Shown here: positions 13,947 to 27,568 of the stretch, one piece after another
Layout: each line of letters opens with the position of its first letter
Position numbering within the stretch: position 1 is the first letter of the stretch
Assembly: GCF_030247195.1 (NCBI RefSeq)
Contig: NC_080671.1
Span: 196,402,676 to 196,466,675, forward strand
Origin: Topomyia yanbarensis
Lineage: Eukaryota > Arthropoda > Insecta > Diptera > Culicidae
Direction: 5' to 3'
Length of the DNA stretch: 64,000 bases
Made by a program: the position numbers and the translations under genes
The notes under the pieces: model-generated
Database searches by the model: none
What the model was told of the DNA's origin: nothing
What the model saw: only the letters and a program-made list of their open reading frames with translations

Positions 13947-14454
13947 TACTTTATATCAAAGCGTTAAACGTTAGTTCAATGAATAACCAAAATTTCTAAA
14001 GGGAACTTGTTCAGAAGCCGGTGTGATCAATAATTGTCAAAATGGGCACTGTACCAATATTACGAACATGATAAAGTTTACCGTTATTATAGCATTTGAA
14101 AAAGCTGGATTCCATCCTGAACTAAATACAATATCAAAATCATAGCAGAATGAAATCTAGTGAAGATTTGTGTTTTTTGTAGTGGTTAAACGGAATGTAC
14201 GTTCAACGAGTTTATCCAAATTGATCTGATCTTAATACAATCCCTTCAAAAAATTACTATAAGTGGACCGTGCGAATTAACAGCCTATAGCGTATTCTAT
14301 TTCACTCCGCTTATGTCTCTGATATAACTCATTCATCTTTTTTGTTAATTATTGAACATGGGACATCGGGTTATCAACACCACTCTAAAATGTCGTTTTT
14401 AAAGGGACACATCGATGTCCATAGTAGAATTGCATAATTTATAATAGCCTGAAC

Positions 14455-14886
14455 TAAAGAGACTAGAATAACAAAGAGACGCCATGTTTCGTTTGGAATT
14501 TCAATTTAATTGTCAATGCCATTCCAAACGAACAAGAGAGTTGTCAATCGTAAATGTTTAGCATTATGTGGCATTGTGTTTTTGGAAGTATTGTTATACA
14601 ATCCATTAAAATTATTAAATGTTTTAAAGACTCTAATTGTTCTAATGTGGTTTGCTGTTGCGAAATTCCATTCTAGATAAAATCATGTTTTAGCCGGTCG
14701 AGAAACTAAGATTCCAGAAGTGGCGATAGATTTTTATTTTGGCTAAAAGAAACTAACACAATAACAACAAACAAATTTTGTGAGGCTTGCACATTTGCAG
14801 TGTTGCTTGTAAATCGTAGCTTGGTAGCTAGTTGAATTGTTTTCACTGAATTAAGATGATTTCTCTTTGTTATACTAGTCTCTTTA
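14455..14886. mobile_element. hAT-like MITE, 432 bp, 8-bp target duplication
   Basis: The left end starts TAAAGAGACTAG and continues through ATAACAAAGAGA; the right end is the inverse with one mismatch. The direct repeat GCCTGAAC flanks it at 14447-14454 and 14887-14894. The 8-bp duplication and TAAAG terminus fit hAT. No transposase sequence is present. Confidence 0.8.
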
Positions 14887-14894
14887 GCCTGAAC

Positions 14895-16208
14895 CTTCTA
14901 CACGTTGGAATTAGTGTTCGAAATGTAACGTAAAATAAGTTCAGTGTTTACGTATTGTACTGACCTGACGGGTCAAAAGGTGAAGATAGAAGGAATGATC
15001 AAAACCATGCAAATGTCTTGTATAGTAAGAAACGGTTGCGAAGTCTGTTGAAACAAAAGGCCATGTGCTCTAAGAACAGCATGCAAGCAAAATTATTTAA
15101 AAAAATCGAATCCCTCCCGTCATGTCATAGAAAATAATTTGAAAATTTGGGAGTGAATAAGTTTTGCATAAAGTGTTTTGCATAAAGTGTCACAAGCGGA
15201 TAGGTGATACTTTCAACCGCAAGCCAATAGCTCCTGTTTTGGATATACATATGAACAGTAAATAACGAAGTTTGTCAGAAATTCATGATCTAGCAAGTGA
15301 TTTGTTCGTGCCGTAATCGGGGCACCTCATTTGTGGAAACTGCAATCATTAATGGGCACCATTGTTGTATTTATCTGCGACACAACTGGATCGTGTTCGT
15401 TAATTACGCCAAAATGTATGATTTGACTGCAGTTAGAGTGAAAATCTGAATTAGTTTCTTTCCTGTCGCACATTAAAATGCACTCTGAGAACTGATATCG
15501 CTGTTTATAATTACTATGACCAACATCGCATCCTAACTCATGTTAAAACTATAAAAATATGGAAAAGGCAAGCAGAACCAAATGATCATTGCAATGCAGC
15601 TTATAATGGTTTCCTTTTAGAGTTGCAAATTACCTATGTATATGAATATAATCAAAGATTTTATTTAGATGTGCAGCTCAAAACTTTTCCCTTCTAATCT
15701 CGCGCGATATTCATACCTTATCGTAGTTAAGGTTCCATGCTGGCATCCCTTGTTTCATTATTAATGCTTAGTTTCATCAGTAAGTAATCGTGGAATAAAT
15801 ATTTATTTTTTGTTTTGCTTTGTCATTTCTGAACTTGACTCGTAATAAATACTAACAACTTTCTAATCTCTCTATATTACAGTGGAGAAACTCAAAAACT
15901 ATTCATTAGGGAAAGTAATTCAGCAAATCATATTTACACTAAAACTTGTACAAATGATAGTTTGTCCACAATTTTGTTGCTCGAAATTTGTTGTCTTCCA
16001 AACTCCATCGTTTCATATATGATACATATTTAATCTATACAGGCATTAGAGCCATTCGCTTTCTCGCAGAGATCGTCGAACTTTCAAACAGAAACGCTTC
16101 ATAAAAAACTTTGTTCAACAGAAATTTAGTAGCTTTTTACAGTTGACTCTATTAAGTAGCTTCATCAGCTTTGTACTTTTTACAACTAGTTTACAGTTTA
16201 CCATTTAT
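14895..16208. other. Intergenic sequence, nothing recognised
   Basis: AT-rich sequence without a convincing open frame, inverted repeat or transposon motif. Confidence 0.5.
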
Positions 16209-16220
16209 TTGTATGGTTTT

Positions 16221-16490
16221 TTTTCTTACTTCGTTTCAACGAAGCTTGAACAGTTTAGATTTGATGATAACAAAGCAATCTGCATCAATCATAACGCCCA
16301 CCCTTCGACTCGGGTAGGTACTGTAAATCGAACCCGCGACCTTTGCCGGAATTGCATACATTCAAACGTTGCGTTGATTGGTTGGTTAGATTTCGAACAA
16401 AACCTATCTTTTTTTTAACTTTTCTTACACCGACAAACAAACTTCGGACAATAGTTTGCCGATTTCACTCCTTTCACTTCTGTAATCTAA
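16221..16490 (-). mobile_element. tRNA-derived SINE
   Basis: On the minus strand there is a polymerase III B-box-like motif, GGGTTCGATTTAC, near 16330, and a poly-A-like tail at the low-coordinate end (16213-16224). The direct repeat TTGTATGGTTTT occurs at 16209-16220 and 16491-16502 and reads as a target duplication. The roughly 270-bp length suits a SINE. The A box is not clear, and about 90 bp at the 5' side do not look tRNA-like. Confidence 0.5.
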
Positions 16491-16502
16491 TTGTATGGTT
16501 TT

Positions 16503-17889
16503 CGGCATGATATATGCTACTTTACTGGTTTCTTCTTCGAATGAATACGGTTGTTTACTTTAAATTTCAGTCTTTCTTAGTGATTTCTGCTATTTATTAC
16601 TAGTTGCATTTTCCACCCTCTGACAGTACCGCCGGATACTGCAAATTTTCACTTTTGCAGATCAGAGTTCTTCCCAACCGGGTGCACAATTTTTCCCTTA
16701 ATTATTGTTGCTAAAGTTTCTCCCTCATTCATCTTTATTCGAGTTGGCCCGAGTCGGCTACACAAGCAACTGTTTGTAAGTTTTTCGTTTATGTTCAGTA
16801 AAGTTGCTGGCCCAGCTTCTTCCTCTCCTGTGATCCTGGGAGGGGAGTGATGTCTGCCGGTGATACTATGCTTGTATATGTTTAAATACTGGACTGGAGC
16901 AGAAGTTCCTTTTTTGTGTAGTGCAGCTTCAGTTTTTTTTTTAAATTCATGGATAGAATATTTGCAAATGTGAGCTGAGATGCAGGGATATAATTTAGGC
17001 GTTTATCGCACTATTTTGTTCTTGTTTGTTTTTCTAATAGTGTGAATGTAGAATTGACATTTTTGTATACTTCTCAGTAGGCGGATTCGCAAATCTGCGT
17101 TACCATAGCTAGCCTGATGTTAGTTCTATTTCGACAAGATAACATTGGCCGTAGGAGGAAAGATGGACTTGGGTTATCCACCAGTTTATTGGCCAATCGT
17201 CGTGTAATGGTTCAATGAATGGTGGAACAAACCCAATTTCGTGATCAAGGTGCTGAACGGTGCGGTGCGGTGTGCGACGATACGCCAAACAGAAAATGCT
17301 TGAATTCTCCTTTTAATTAGTTCTGACGTGTCAAATTGAAATTACAGAAAACTAAATGATATGCTAAATAAAATAATATAAATTGAGCAAATATGTACAT
17401 TGCAAATGATTAAATGTTGAAGGGAAGGGTAACTGTTATATTCAAACTTGTTTTCCACGACCAAAGCTACTCAGATAACTAAACTAGCCAATGGACTGTG
17501 TTCTCTCGGCCAAAAGCAAATAATCTAAATATAATTCGCAGTTTGTCTGGTGCAAGTCATCACGATCATTTGTGATAGCCGCTTTACGATGGATTATAGG
17601 GTCTATGTTCCAGCTTTACTTTAGAGAGGTGCTGGATTGCAAGCAATTGCGTTCAGCCGTGATAATGAACGGAAAAAAGAGTACGTCTAGATACACTAGA
17701 ACACTTTAGCAATAATATTGCAGGAAGGAATTGAATTGAATTGAATTGAATTGAAAAATCTATTTACTATGGGTATGGGTTCAATCCTCATGATCTAACA
17801 TCATGCCATGTACGAACATTTTTGAAGCGATTGACTGCTCCATAAAAGACCCCTCCATATATACTGTGATATATAGTGTGACACATAGC
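16503..17889. other. Intergenic sequence with a short TTGAA repeat
   Basis: Nothing is recognised apart from about five tandem copies of the pentamer ATTGA near 17729-17755. Confidence 0.5.
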
Positions 17890-19960
17890 TTACTTCAGAA
17901 AGAGACCTTAACTTCGACAATTTCAATATCATTCACTTGAATCGAGAAGATTCTTACAGAGAAGTACTTTTGGGGATCGAAAAGTGATATTTTTCAACCT
18001 ACCCCTGGACACCAAGCGTTGAAATCGCCACTTTTCAAGTTCAAAATGAAGTTGAAGTCTTTGGCATTGTTTCTATCTATATTCTTGCCAGAGCATCTGT
18101 AGGATGCGGAACGATTTGTAATATCGCAGAATTCCTCTCCGCTCCGCCGCTAGGTCTAGGAGACTTCAATTCCCACGATACAGCGTGGGGATGTCTTCGC
18201 GACGATAAAAGATCTACATTGATAGATAGTCTTTGTAACAATTTTAAAATAACCTTTTCTAAAAACGGGTTAAACTACGGGGATTTCTCCTTCGCCAGCA
18301 CGCGCAACTGCGTAACATTTTTCTCTGTGCTTGACATCACTACAGTCGGATTGCACGTGAAATGTAATCCCAGATCCCCAGCGTAGCGACCATCTGCCTA
18401 TCGTCAGCTCTATTGTAACCGGTTCAAGGACACAGGAAAAAACCTCGAAACCTTCGTCAATTTCTTTTTGACAAAGTCGAGAATGATCTGCACGATTTTT
18501 CCCGCCAAATTATTCATTGTTTTGGTCGCCGAAACCTTATCGGTGAACCAGGTTGCCACTACCACCAGAAGTGCACCTCGACTAGAACGTTTGATAACTG
18601 AACTTCAAGCTAGTAGTTTGCATATTATCTCAGCTACCTCCCGGCTAGAATCAGAGTCTTCTCCTAGCCTGAATGGTCTGTGTTACTGCAAAATGCAGTA
18701 CCGTTCTAGTCGGTGATTAGATGAGTTTCTATCATCAGTAACATTTCCATTGTTATGATAATTAGCTTTCGTGTTTCTAGTCCACTGTATCGGTATCTAA
18801 ACTTTTCGAGTTAATTGTAATGAAGCTGGTGTTCTTTCACTGCAAGCAATGTATCTCAGCAGACCAACAAGAATTCATGCCTAGCCAATCGACTATGGCG
18901 AATCCATTCTTTGGTCTCTGAAGCATCCCAAGACGGGTTGCAAACCGATGCTATTTACACAATTCGATGTCTTGATAAAATCAATCAAGACATCGCTAAG
19001 TTGGCCAAAGTGGGATCACTCCTTCGTTGGTTTCATTGGTATTTCGATGACCGCCAGCTTAGCGTGAATATAGGCAATGAAAACACTGAAATATTTGGCA
19101 TCCCGCAGGAAAGCCGTTTGGATTTGCTTATCTTCCTACTTTACTTTAATGATGTGAATTATAGACTGAGAAGATGACGCGTGTCGTAGGCGGGTCTTTA
19201 GCAGATGCACACTTTTTGCAAACACAATTTGATGTCTTGTCTTTGGCGAGTGGTGTATCGACAATTGCACGAGTCTAGATCGCGCAAAATGTTATGCAAT
19301 CACCTTCTCTGGGAAAGGAAAAACCAATAAATTTCGACTATAATATATCAGAACTGCTTATTCCTCGAGAGTGTTCTGTGAAGGACCTTGGAGGGATATT
19401 ACATATATTTTATGTTGTTTGTCGACATGGGGTTCATCTTTCGTGCTACCAAATCATTCATGGATGTACACAGCCTGATAATTCTGTACTGTTTCCTGAT
19501 TTGACTATCCTGGAAGTATTGTTCGACGATTTGGAACTGGCGCCATAAAAAGGTAGCGATCGAATTGAAGGTATTAAACACAAATCCATACGATTTGCTC
19601 TGAGACAGCTTCCTTGGTACGATTCTTTTCGGCCACCAAGCTACGAAAACTGCTATCAACTAATAAAACTCGACACTTTCCAGCAACAAATTCAAATACA
19701 GCAAGAGCCCTAGATGTGGTCGCTTTGTTGTTAGCACGCATCGATTTATTGGGCCTCATCGAACTAGTTAACATCTTGGCTAGAACTAGGACATTGCGCA
19801 GCAACAATTCCCCGAGAATACCTCTTCGATGGTTTCGCCACCCAGCGAATGCGGCCATCACGGGATAACAACGCATTTTTAATCATCGTGTGACACTTTG
19901 TTTGACTTCCATTTGTTCCGTAATATGATAAGGTCGTTGAATTTCTGCAAGACAGATTTA
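17890..19960 (+). mobile_element. Degraded Jockey/CR1-like LINE
   Basis: A decayed non-LTR retrotransposon ORF2 on the plus strand. The endonuclease part (about 17990-18400) contains LGDFNSHDTAWGC. The reverse transcriptase part (about 18780-19180) contains VSEASQDGLQTDAIYT, LLRWFHWYFDDRQLSV and LIFLLYFNDVNYRL. The C-terminal region (19290-19930) retains CSVKDLGG and FRATKSF-type motifs. Motif A and the YADD box are lost, and frameshifts and stops are frequent. The clade call is from motif style only; I cannot separate Jockey from CR1. The stretch 18470-18780 is not recognised. Confidence 0.7.
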
Positions 19961-20124
19961 CTTAGTTACAAACGGAAATCAGTAACATGCCCGCCATTTG
20001 TCCCGATCATGATATCTCCACCTGACATCGAACCATCTAAACATTCTTTAAACAAATCTTTAAGTTCATGAATTTTAAAAAGAGTTTTTAGATTAGGATA
20101 ATATTGGGGCCGATTTTGGCATGC

Positions 20125-20636
20125 TGACCCTTTCATGCCCAACTTTTCTCTAGTGCATGTTGGGTTTCAAAACTATTTTTTTTCCTGAAAACGGTGGGAT
20201 CAAGAAACACGAAAAGCTTTTTTAAGGAAGAGGTGCTTCCCTGGTAGTTCTAGAAGTTGCTTAATTTTTATCTTCCAATGCTCACTACAATTCTCCTAGC
20301 CTATTTACATTAGTTAAATTACGTGCGCAACGCAACCAAACGCAGTTAAAATTGATAAGTTTTGTCAGTTTTCAATAATATTCCCACATAACGAAGATAT
20401 ATTAAAAATTCCTTTTCCATCGTCAACGTAAACTTTCCATTTCAGCACTACTCCATCGGAATCCAATCAGACTAATTGTAATAACTTCAGTTCTAAAGCT
20501 GATCCTTGTAACTGTTAATACTCAAATGAAAGGCATTTATTAGTCTTACTTCTTTTTGTGAGCAAATTTTTCCTCAATCAAAAGTTATAGTTGTTTAAAA
20601 ACGTTGTCGTCCATAAACAACATGGGCATGATGACA
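20125..20636. repeat. Dispersed repeat with inverted CATGCCC ends
   Basis: The left end contains TGACCCTTTCATGCCC (20125-20140) and the right end carries a loosely inverted version, CATGGGCATGATGACA. About 65 bp at the right side resemble 32895-32966, so this is a repeated family. No coding capacity is seen. Confidence 0.4.
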
Positions 20637-20639
20637 TTA

Positions 20640-22400
20640 GTGATTTCCGTTTGTAAATAAACAAATCTTTTTCGTTGAAATTCAACACCATTTTTCATAG
20701 ATTGTCCGTCGTTTGTCTGTGTCGTTATTTATTGAGGTATGTATGTTACTTTTTAACTGCTCGGGTGATCTTGAATTAGTCGGAAATGTTAGCAGCAAAA
20801 TCCATTCTAAAATAATAACATTCAAAGCTAGAAAAGTACACAGGGAAATTCGAAAGAAACCAAGGGTTATGAGAAAATCAAATCCCAAATACCATTTTTC
20901 CAGCAGAGATGTCGATTGAAAATTAAAAATATTGTAAGTTGTATTAGACATTGCTGATAAAGTTGGATTGTATGATAATTTACTATTCTAGGTTTGTAAA
21001 TGTTAACTCTGACCGGCTTCCATGTCACGTGATATATGTATAGGATTACCGGAAAATAAAAGAAGCATCAGAATATGTTTAACAAAAATGTGTAATACCA
21101 TAAAACTCTTAGGACACAATTGAAAAGTGGGCCACAGAAACAACAATAAGATTTACAAAAAAGTAAATAACGAGAATAGCTTCAACGCGAATTGGTATAA
21201 ATTAGGTTGAATGGAGAAATTATGAATTCTTGGTTTAAGTAGAACTTTCGAGATTTTGCATATAAACATTACCTCAATAATACATTTGTTATACTAATTT
21301 TAAAGTCATAAAAGTTTGTCTGTTACACTTATTCACGAAACTAACGATGTAAATAAATAAATATTTATTTTTCGACTAACGATGCAGCTAAATAATTAAA
21401 CAAAAACTTTAGGCTTGCACAAAAGGTCAAACAAGGAAAACTGTGATATATTCTACTCTCACATAAATCAAAATGCTGCTTTTACAGAATAAATATATAT
21501 TAAATGATAACCCAAAAATGTTTGTAGTAAGCTAAACCAAAATAAAACCTGCTCAAAACCAGATTATAAAAAATGCATAATTTGCTTCAGATCACTTGCT
21601 TAACGCGAACTACAACTATTTACTGCTATGTACCTCATAATAATTTGTTCCTGCCTAATAAAAGGAACCCTTTCACTAAATTCACTTCAGACCTCAGGGT
21701 AAATAAAACAAGATTTTTCATAAAATATAATTTAACAACCAAAAAAAAAATTTTTTTTTTTCTTTCACTTACCATAACAAAAAAATTCAACTAATCTTCA
21801 GATCATCATCGACGATAGCTCCAATCATTAAATCTTAACATGTCACTTATTGCATCATTTTTTGTTGGACGCCATCGAAGCACAGCAGCGATTCGCACCT
21901 AAATATGCTATGTTTCTCTCGTGTAGCTATACCATCCACACGAATTACTCAATATTTGTGTCTTCTATATCACGATGAGATTTGTTGATTTGGCATTAAA
22001 GGAGGTGGTTTCGAAATCAACGCGATGGGGACGAAATCAGAGCGAGTGTTTATCTCGACGGTCGCTAAGCTTACTTGATGAAGAAAGGATCCTATATGGT
22101 AAACTTAGCATTAGTAAAAAACGAATATTGTTTTTCTTGTATATGTACAATCCTATAGCTTGTTATGCTCATGGCCTACTGATTTGAGAATTTACGTTTC
22201 GTAATACTACAGCAAAAATGCTTTTTTTCTGTTTCACTTCACTGCATGCTATAATGCAAAAATCCCTAGTAGTTTTATATTTCATTAGGTTGCTATGTTT
22301 CTTACGGTATGTACATGCGTTAGTTACTTGATTTTAGTTCCTACTTCCTTAGTGTAATATCAGTTTGTGATGGATGCGTTTGCGTAAATGCTCTAACTTA
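20640..22400. other. Intergenic sequence downstream of Sema1a
   Basis: AT-rich sequence with no recognised gene or repeat. I see no AATAAA or ATTAAA signal on the minus strand within about 500 bp after the 22623 stop, so the end of the Sema1a transcript cannot be placed. Confidence 0.4.
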
Positions 22401-22622
22401 GGCGGATGCTTGTCCCCCTTTTAACAGTTAGCCTGGAAAGTAAATTGAGACAAAACTACTTCTGGCGCGCTTTAGTCACTTGAATTTTTGTGTGTATCGT
22501 TTCCTCTGAGGTTGTCATAAGTTATTTAGCATTTGTGCCTTTTCGACAAATTTCAGCTGAAGCAGTAGCAAGCGAATTAAGGACATAACGAAAACCAACC
22601 GATGGAAGCCATTTTTTTTCTA

Positions 22623-23327
22623 CTAAAAACTTTCATTATCATCCCAATTGTCCATGGGTTTCATTACCAGCACATCGAATTCTTTAGGATCACCACTAGC
22701 ACTGTTGCGTCGAGGTGACAGTCGTTGCATGTGCCACTCGTATGACTTTTGCTGTTGCTGATTATGATTGGACTTACCGATACCGCTATTTCCTACAAAC
22801 CCACTGGTGCCACCTCTAATGCCCATTCGCTGTATCTTCCGATTGTAATCACCCTCGTCGATGCCGCCACTTAGGTTGCCCGCTTCTAGATCTGCTGCCG
22901 TGCAGGTCACAGCTGACTCGATCGAGTGGTAAGAATCGTTTTTCGCCGCTCCCTTCACTGGATTGTGCTTCAACATGAAGCTGAAATCGTTCCACTTGTC
23001 GTTCAGGTTGGCTAGCTTCTGGTTAAAGTTGTGCGCCAACGACAAACTGAGAGCCATCTTGAGACGGCCCGCCGAGGGGCGTTTCGGGGTCGAAGGTGGC
23101 GTTATGATGGAAAGTGAGGATGAGGTTGAAAGACGATTTAGTTTCCAGTTTGCATCGCTGCTGTTTGCAGAATCACGTAGAATAACAACTGCTGCTGCTG
23201 CTGATGGGACTCTTTGATTGATTGCACCTTCACCGAACGGCCGAGTTGCGCTGCTGATAGGGGCGACGCCTCTGCTGTTACTACTAGTGCTGACGCTATG
23301 CGGGGGTGGCTGGGGTTTGTTTATTAA
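22623..23327 (-). CDS. Sema1a: In-frame 234-codon extension after the Sema1a UGA
   Basis: Directly after the UGA that ends exon K, the same frame is open for 234 sense codons and closes at 22625-22623. The predicted peptide is rich in Ser, Asn and Gly, contains SSLSIITPPSTPKRPSAGR, LAHNFNQKLANLNDKW and QRLSPRRNS, and ends PMDNWDDNESF. It shows mixed third positions unlike the AT-rich surroundings. The first in-frame Met is at 23057. Possible explanations are stop-codon readthrough, an isoform that splices past the UGA, or chance. The acceptor-like CAG at 23312-23310 is in phase with exon I. No similarity to a known domain was recognised. Confidence 0.55.
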   Translation of the reverse strand, partial: LINKPQPPPHSVSTSSNSRGVAPISSATRPFGEGAINQRVPSAAAAVVILRDSANSSDANWKLNRLSTSSSLSIITPPSTPKRPSAGRLKMALSLSLAHNFNQKLANLNDKWNDFSFMLKHNPVKGAAKNDSYHSIESAVTCTAADLEAGNLSGGIDEGDYNRKIQRMGIRGGTSGFVGNSGIGKSNHNQQQQKSYEWHMQRLSPRRNSASGDPKEFDVLVMKPMDNWDDNESF

Positions 23328-23476
23328 TCAATCTCTATAAATATAACTACAATTTTTTGGGCTCTCTTGTGGACTAGGACTGCTCGAGGGAGGCGCCGGA
23401 CTAGAACTACTGTTAGACATGACCGGGGAAGATCCGGAACTGGAATTCTGTGGACTATCGGAACGATGTTGCGTTA
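23328..23476 (-). CDS. Sema1a: Sema1a exon K, annotated C-terminus
   Basis: 149 nt after the acceptor CTTCCAG, ending at a UGA codon (23330-23328). It encodes VTQHRSDSPQ, a Ser/Pro-rich stretch and the conserved tail ESPKNCSYIYRD. The tail matches my memory of insect semaphorin-1A C-termini, so this UGA is the usual stop. The base after the UGA is U. An AATAAA sits on the coding strand within 8 nt of the stop, at 23325-23320. Confidence 0.93.
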
Positions 23477-23569
23477 CTGGAAGAAAGAAGAGATGGAGAT
23501 CAGGATTGTAGTCAGCTTTTTTGCGGTATGCTACATCGGGAATTGAAAATTTCGTGAATCATGCCTTAC

Positions 23570-23639
23570 CTATGCCATGCCGGGGCGGCTGCCTTTTCAT
23601 TCGGCCGAGACTTCTGTTACGAGTGTTGGTATTAAGGAC
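23570..23639 (-). CDS. Sema1a: Sema1a exon J (cytoplasmic tail)
   Basis: 70 nt between TATATAG and GTAAGG. It encodes VLNTNTRNRSLGRMKRQ followed by PPRHGI, a basic segment of the tail. It starts in phase 0 and ends one base into the next codon, fitting exon K. Confidence 0.9.
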
Positions 23640-24180
23640 CTATATAAAAGTGCTATTTTTTTATTATTCTTCCTTTATCCGGTAATTGTAGATTGTGGTA
23701 CAAATAATAAACTAAAACATACGTGTTGCCGCGCTTGTTTCGTTGGTGTCGTTCGTTAATGTGTTTTTGATAACCTTTTCGACAGCGAACTCTTCAAGCT
23801 GTGGAGACGACTCAGGCATCATCAATTTTAAATATATGTTCACTCAAATAGGTACAGTGTGGCGGTCTCACGATATTACTGTGTTGATAGCATTTGAGCA
23901 ACGATAAATTTTCAATTGGTTATCATATGGTAAAGAACAGCCTATTATTATACTGGATACGAAACTTATATAAAGAGATAAAAGGTTTGTTTCTGGGTCC
24001 CAAACTTCTTATGTGTCGGACTTGCTTGATTACTTAGTAAATCTCTTAATACTGGTCGCCATGGTCTCCTACTAAAAAGTAAATCTCGGTTTTTATATTT
24101 TAGTTTTCTTATTTTAGTATCAATTTATTTCTCTTGTTCAGCACTTAAATGAATCCCTCGATTTAGAACTAAACGTTCCC

Positions 24181-24624
24181 TTGCTGATACATATTGGTTT
24201 ATGTCTGCATTTTAACGTCATTGGGCCTTTTCATTTCGTGGTCCAATTTCCGCAGCACGGAGGCGCTGTGTACATTTTGAATATTAATTCATTCGTTCTT
24301 TTCCATCTGCAGACAAAAGAATTAGGCTCACATTTCTCATCAGATTTCAAACAATCCCCGGGGCCCAAATTATATAAGGTTCTTATAGGCGTCAAGGTTG
24401 CTGGTCGATTCAAGTTTTCGCGGATGAGTTCACAAAAAATTTATGATTTAGCAAGGGATCTATTACTATGGCAAGAAAACCGGTATTTTGTGACTGATAA
24501 GATAGAAGTATATGAAAGAGAGTACATTGAAGAACGGAGCCAATTATTCTTCAAGAGTTTCGAAAAAGTCAACACATATTTATATCGATTAAATATATGT
24601 AAACCATACATTTCTACTGATTGA
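24181..24624 (+). other. Unrecognised 147-codon open frame in Sema1a intron
   Basis: A plus-strand open frame with a plausible protein composition. Its second half has KLYKVLIGVKVAGRF, KIYDLARDLLL and VYEREYIEERS. I do not recognise the family. It could be a transposon remnant or a nested gene. No splice partner or polyadenylation signal supports it. Confidence 0.25.
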
Positions 24625-24665
24625 ACTCGTATTTTACGTACACCACAAAAGTACTTAGTATACAC

Positions 24666-26272
<1,607 letters not shown>

Positions 26273-26359
26273 CATTGCATATCAAGAAGACTGGCATTTC
26301 CTTCATTTCCCATGCAAATGAGAAACGGCAGAGGTTAAAACGCCTCTATTGTCCGAAGG

Positions 26360-26495
26360 TAATAAGCTTAAAGTAAAAGTAGAGATGTGTGCATGTATCG
26401 CTATGGAAAGTACTATATTTACCCGGAAGAAGTGCTGCTGTTACTGTCTTCAAATTCTGGACAGAGTTGCCAGTCTTCTGGATATGTAGCCTTCG
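26360..26495 (-). repeat. Dispersed repeat, inverted copy of 31300-31405
   Basis: The inverse complement of this stretch matches 31300-31405 over about 100 bp (shared blocks AGAAGAC, GTTGCCAG, GAAGACA and CGGGTAAA) with mismatches. Both lie in the same Sema1a intron. The family is not identified. Confidence 0.5.
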
Positions 26496-26499
26496 ATAA

Positions 26500-27566
26500 G
26501 AGTTAATTGCAAGCCCTCCAATGTGAACCTTAAAAGGTTAAAAAGCATTTTCTGTTGAACTATTTTTGGCTAAAACAATAAAACGTTTTTTATTGGTTTT
26601 TTAGCCAAAAATGGTAAAAAATGTTCTTATTTTTTTTAAGTTCACATTGAAGAGCTTGAAATTACCTACCTATAAATTTAGACAATTTATTTATCACTGC
26701 AAAAGTAAAAACAATCGTTCTATTCTGTAGCCTATTTAAATGGCCAAGCATTATCGTATTTCACCAGAATAAATGAAATTCTCTTCTCGTGGTAGTGTGG
26801 GGTGCACCCCCCCCCCAAACCAAAATTAATTGAATGAAAAAAAAACAAATTATCTGATGCTAACTATTTTCATTAAATATTGTGCAATAATTCAAAGTCT
26901 GTACTAACAGGTTATCGTGCTCAATAAAATTACAGATTACAAATTTTGGAAGTATAGTGTATGATCACTTCATTGAGAACCTATTGTTTTAGGCAGCATG
27001 CGGACTTTTGGAAAATTCAAGCGAATGGATCTTGTAACTGATCTCTTAGTCGACGTCTTTTTGGAAGAGATGTTCTGAAATATGGAATAGGGGCAATGTT
27101 TCGAATTAGAAACGAGGTTTGATTAGGTTAATTGTCTATAAACATAAACTTGTTCATCAAAAATTTGTATACATTTGAATATTCACAAAAATTTATTTTT
27201 TGAGAAAGCGTAGAGTTGAGACAAAAACCTAATATGATTAACAATGACAATAATATTTTGGAAAGTAGAAGAAAATGATGAAAATTTACGTTTTCCGTTT
27301 GTCTCTAGCAAATCGTGATCGGTTTTATGAGCAATTGAATATTGTTGTATTATTAATTATATAAATAATCAATAATCAAAATAATAATTAAAAATTCAAA
27401 ATATTTAACGTTAGTGGCCAATAATGGTGTATATTCGAGTGTTGAATTGAATGGTGTAATAAAATTTTGTAAACGAGGACTCGTTCTGGAGTAGTAAAGA
27501 AAAATAAAATGAGTGCTCGAAAACTTTTTGCATTCTTAGACTTCATTGACATATAATAAAATAAAC
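26500..27566. other. Intron sequence, nothing recognised
   Basis: AT-rich intron sequence with a short C homopolymer near 26810 and no other recognisable feature. Confidence 0.5.
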
Positions 27567-27568
27567 TA

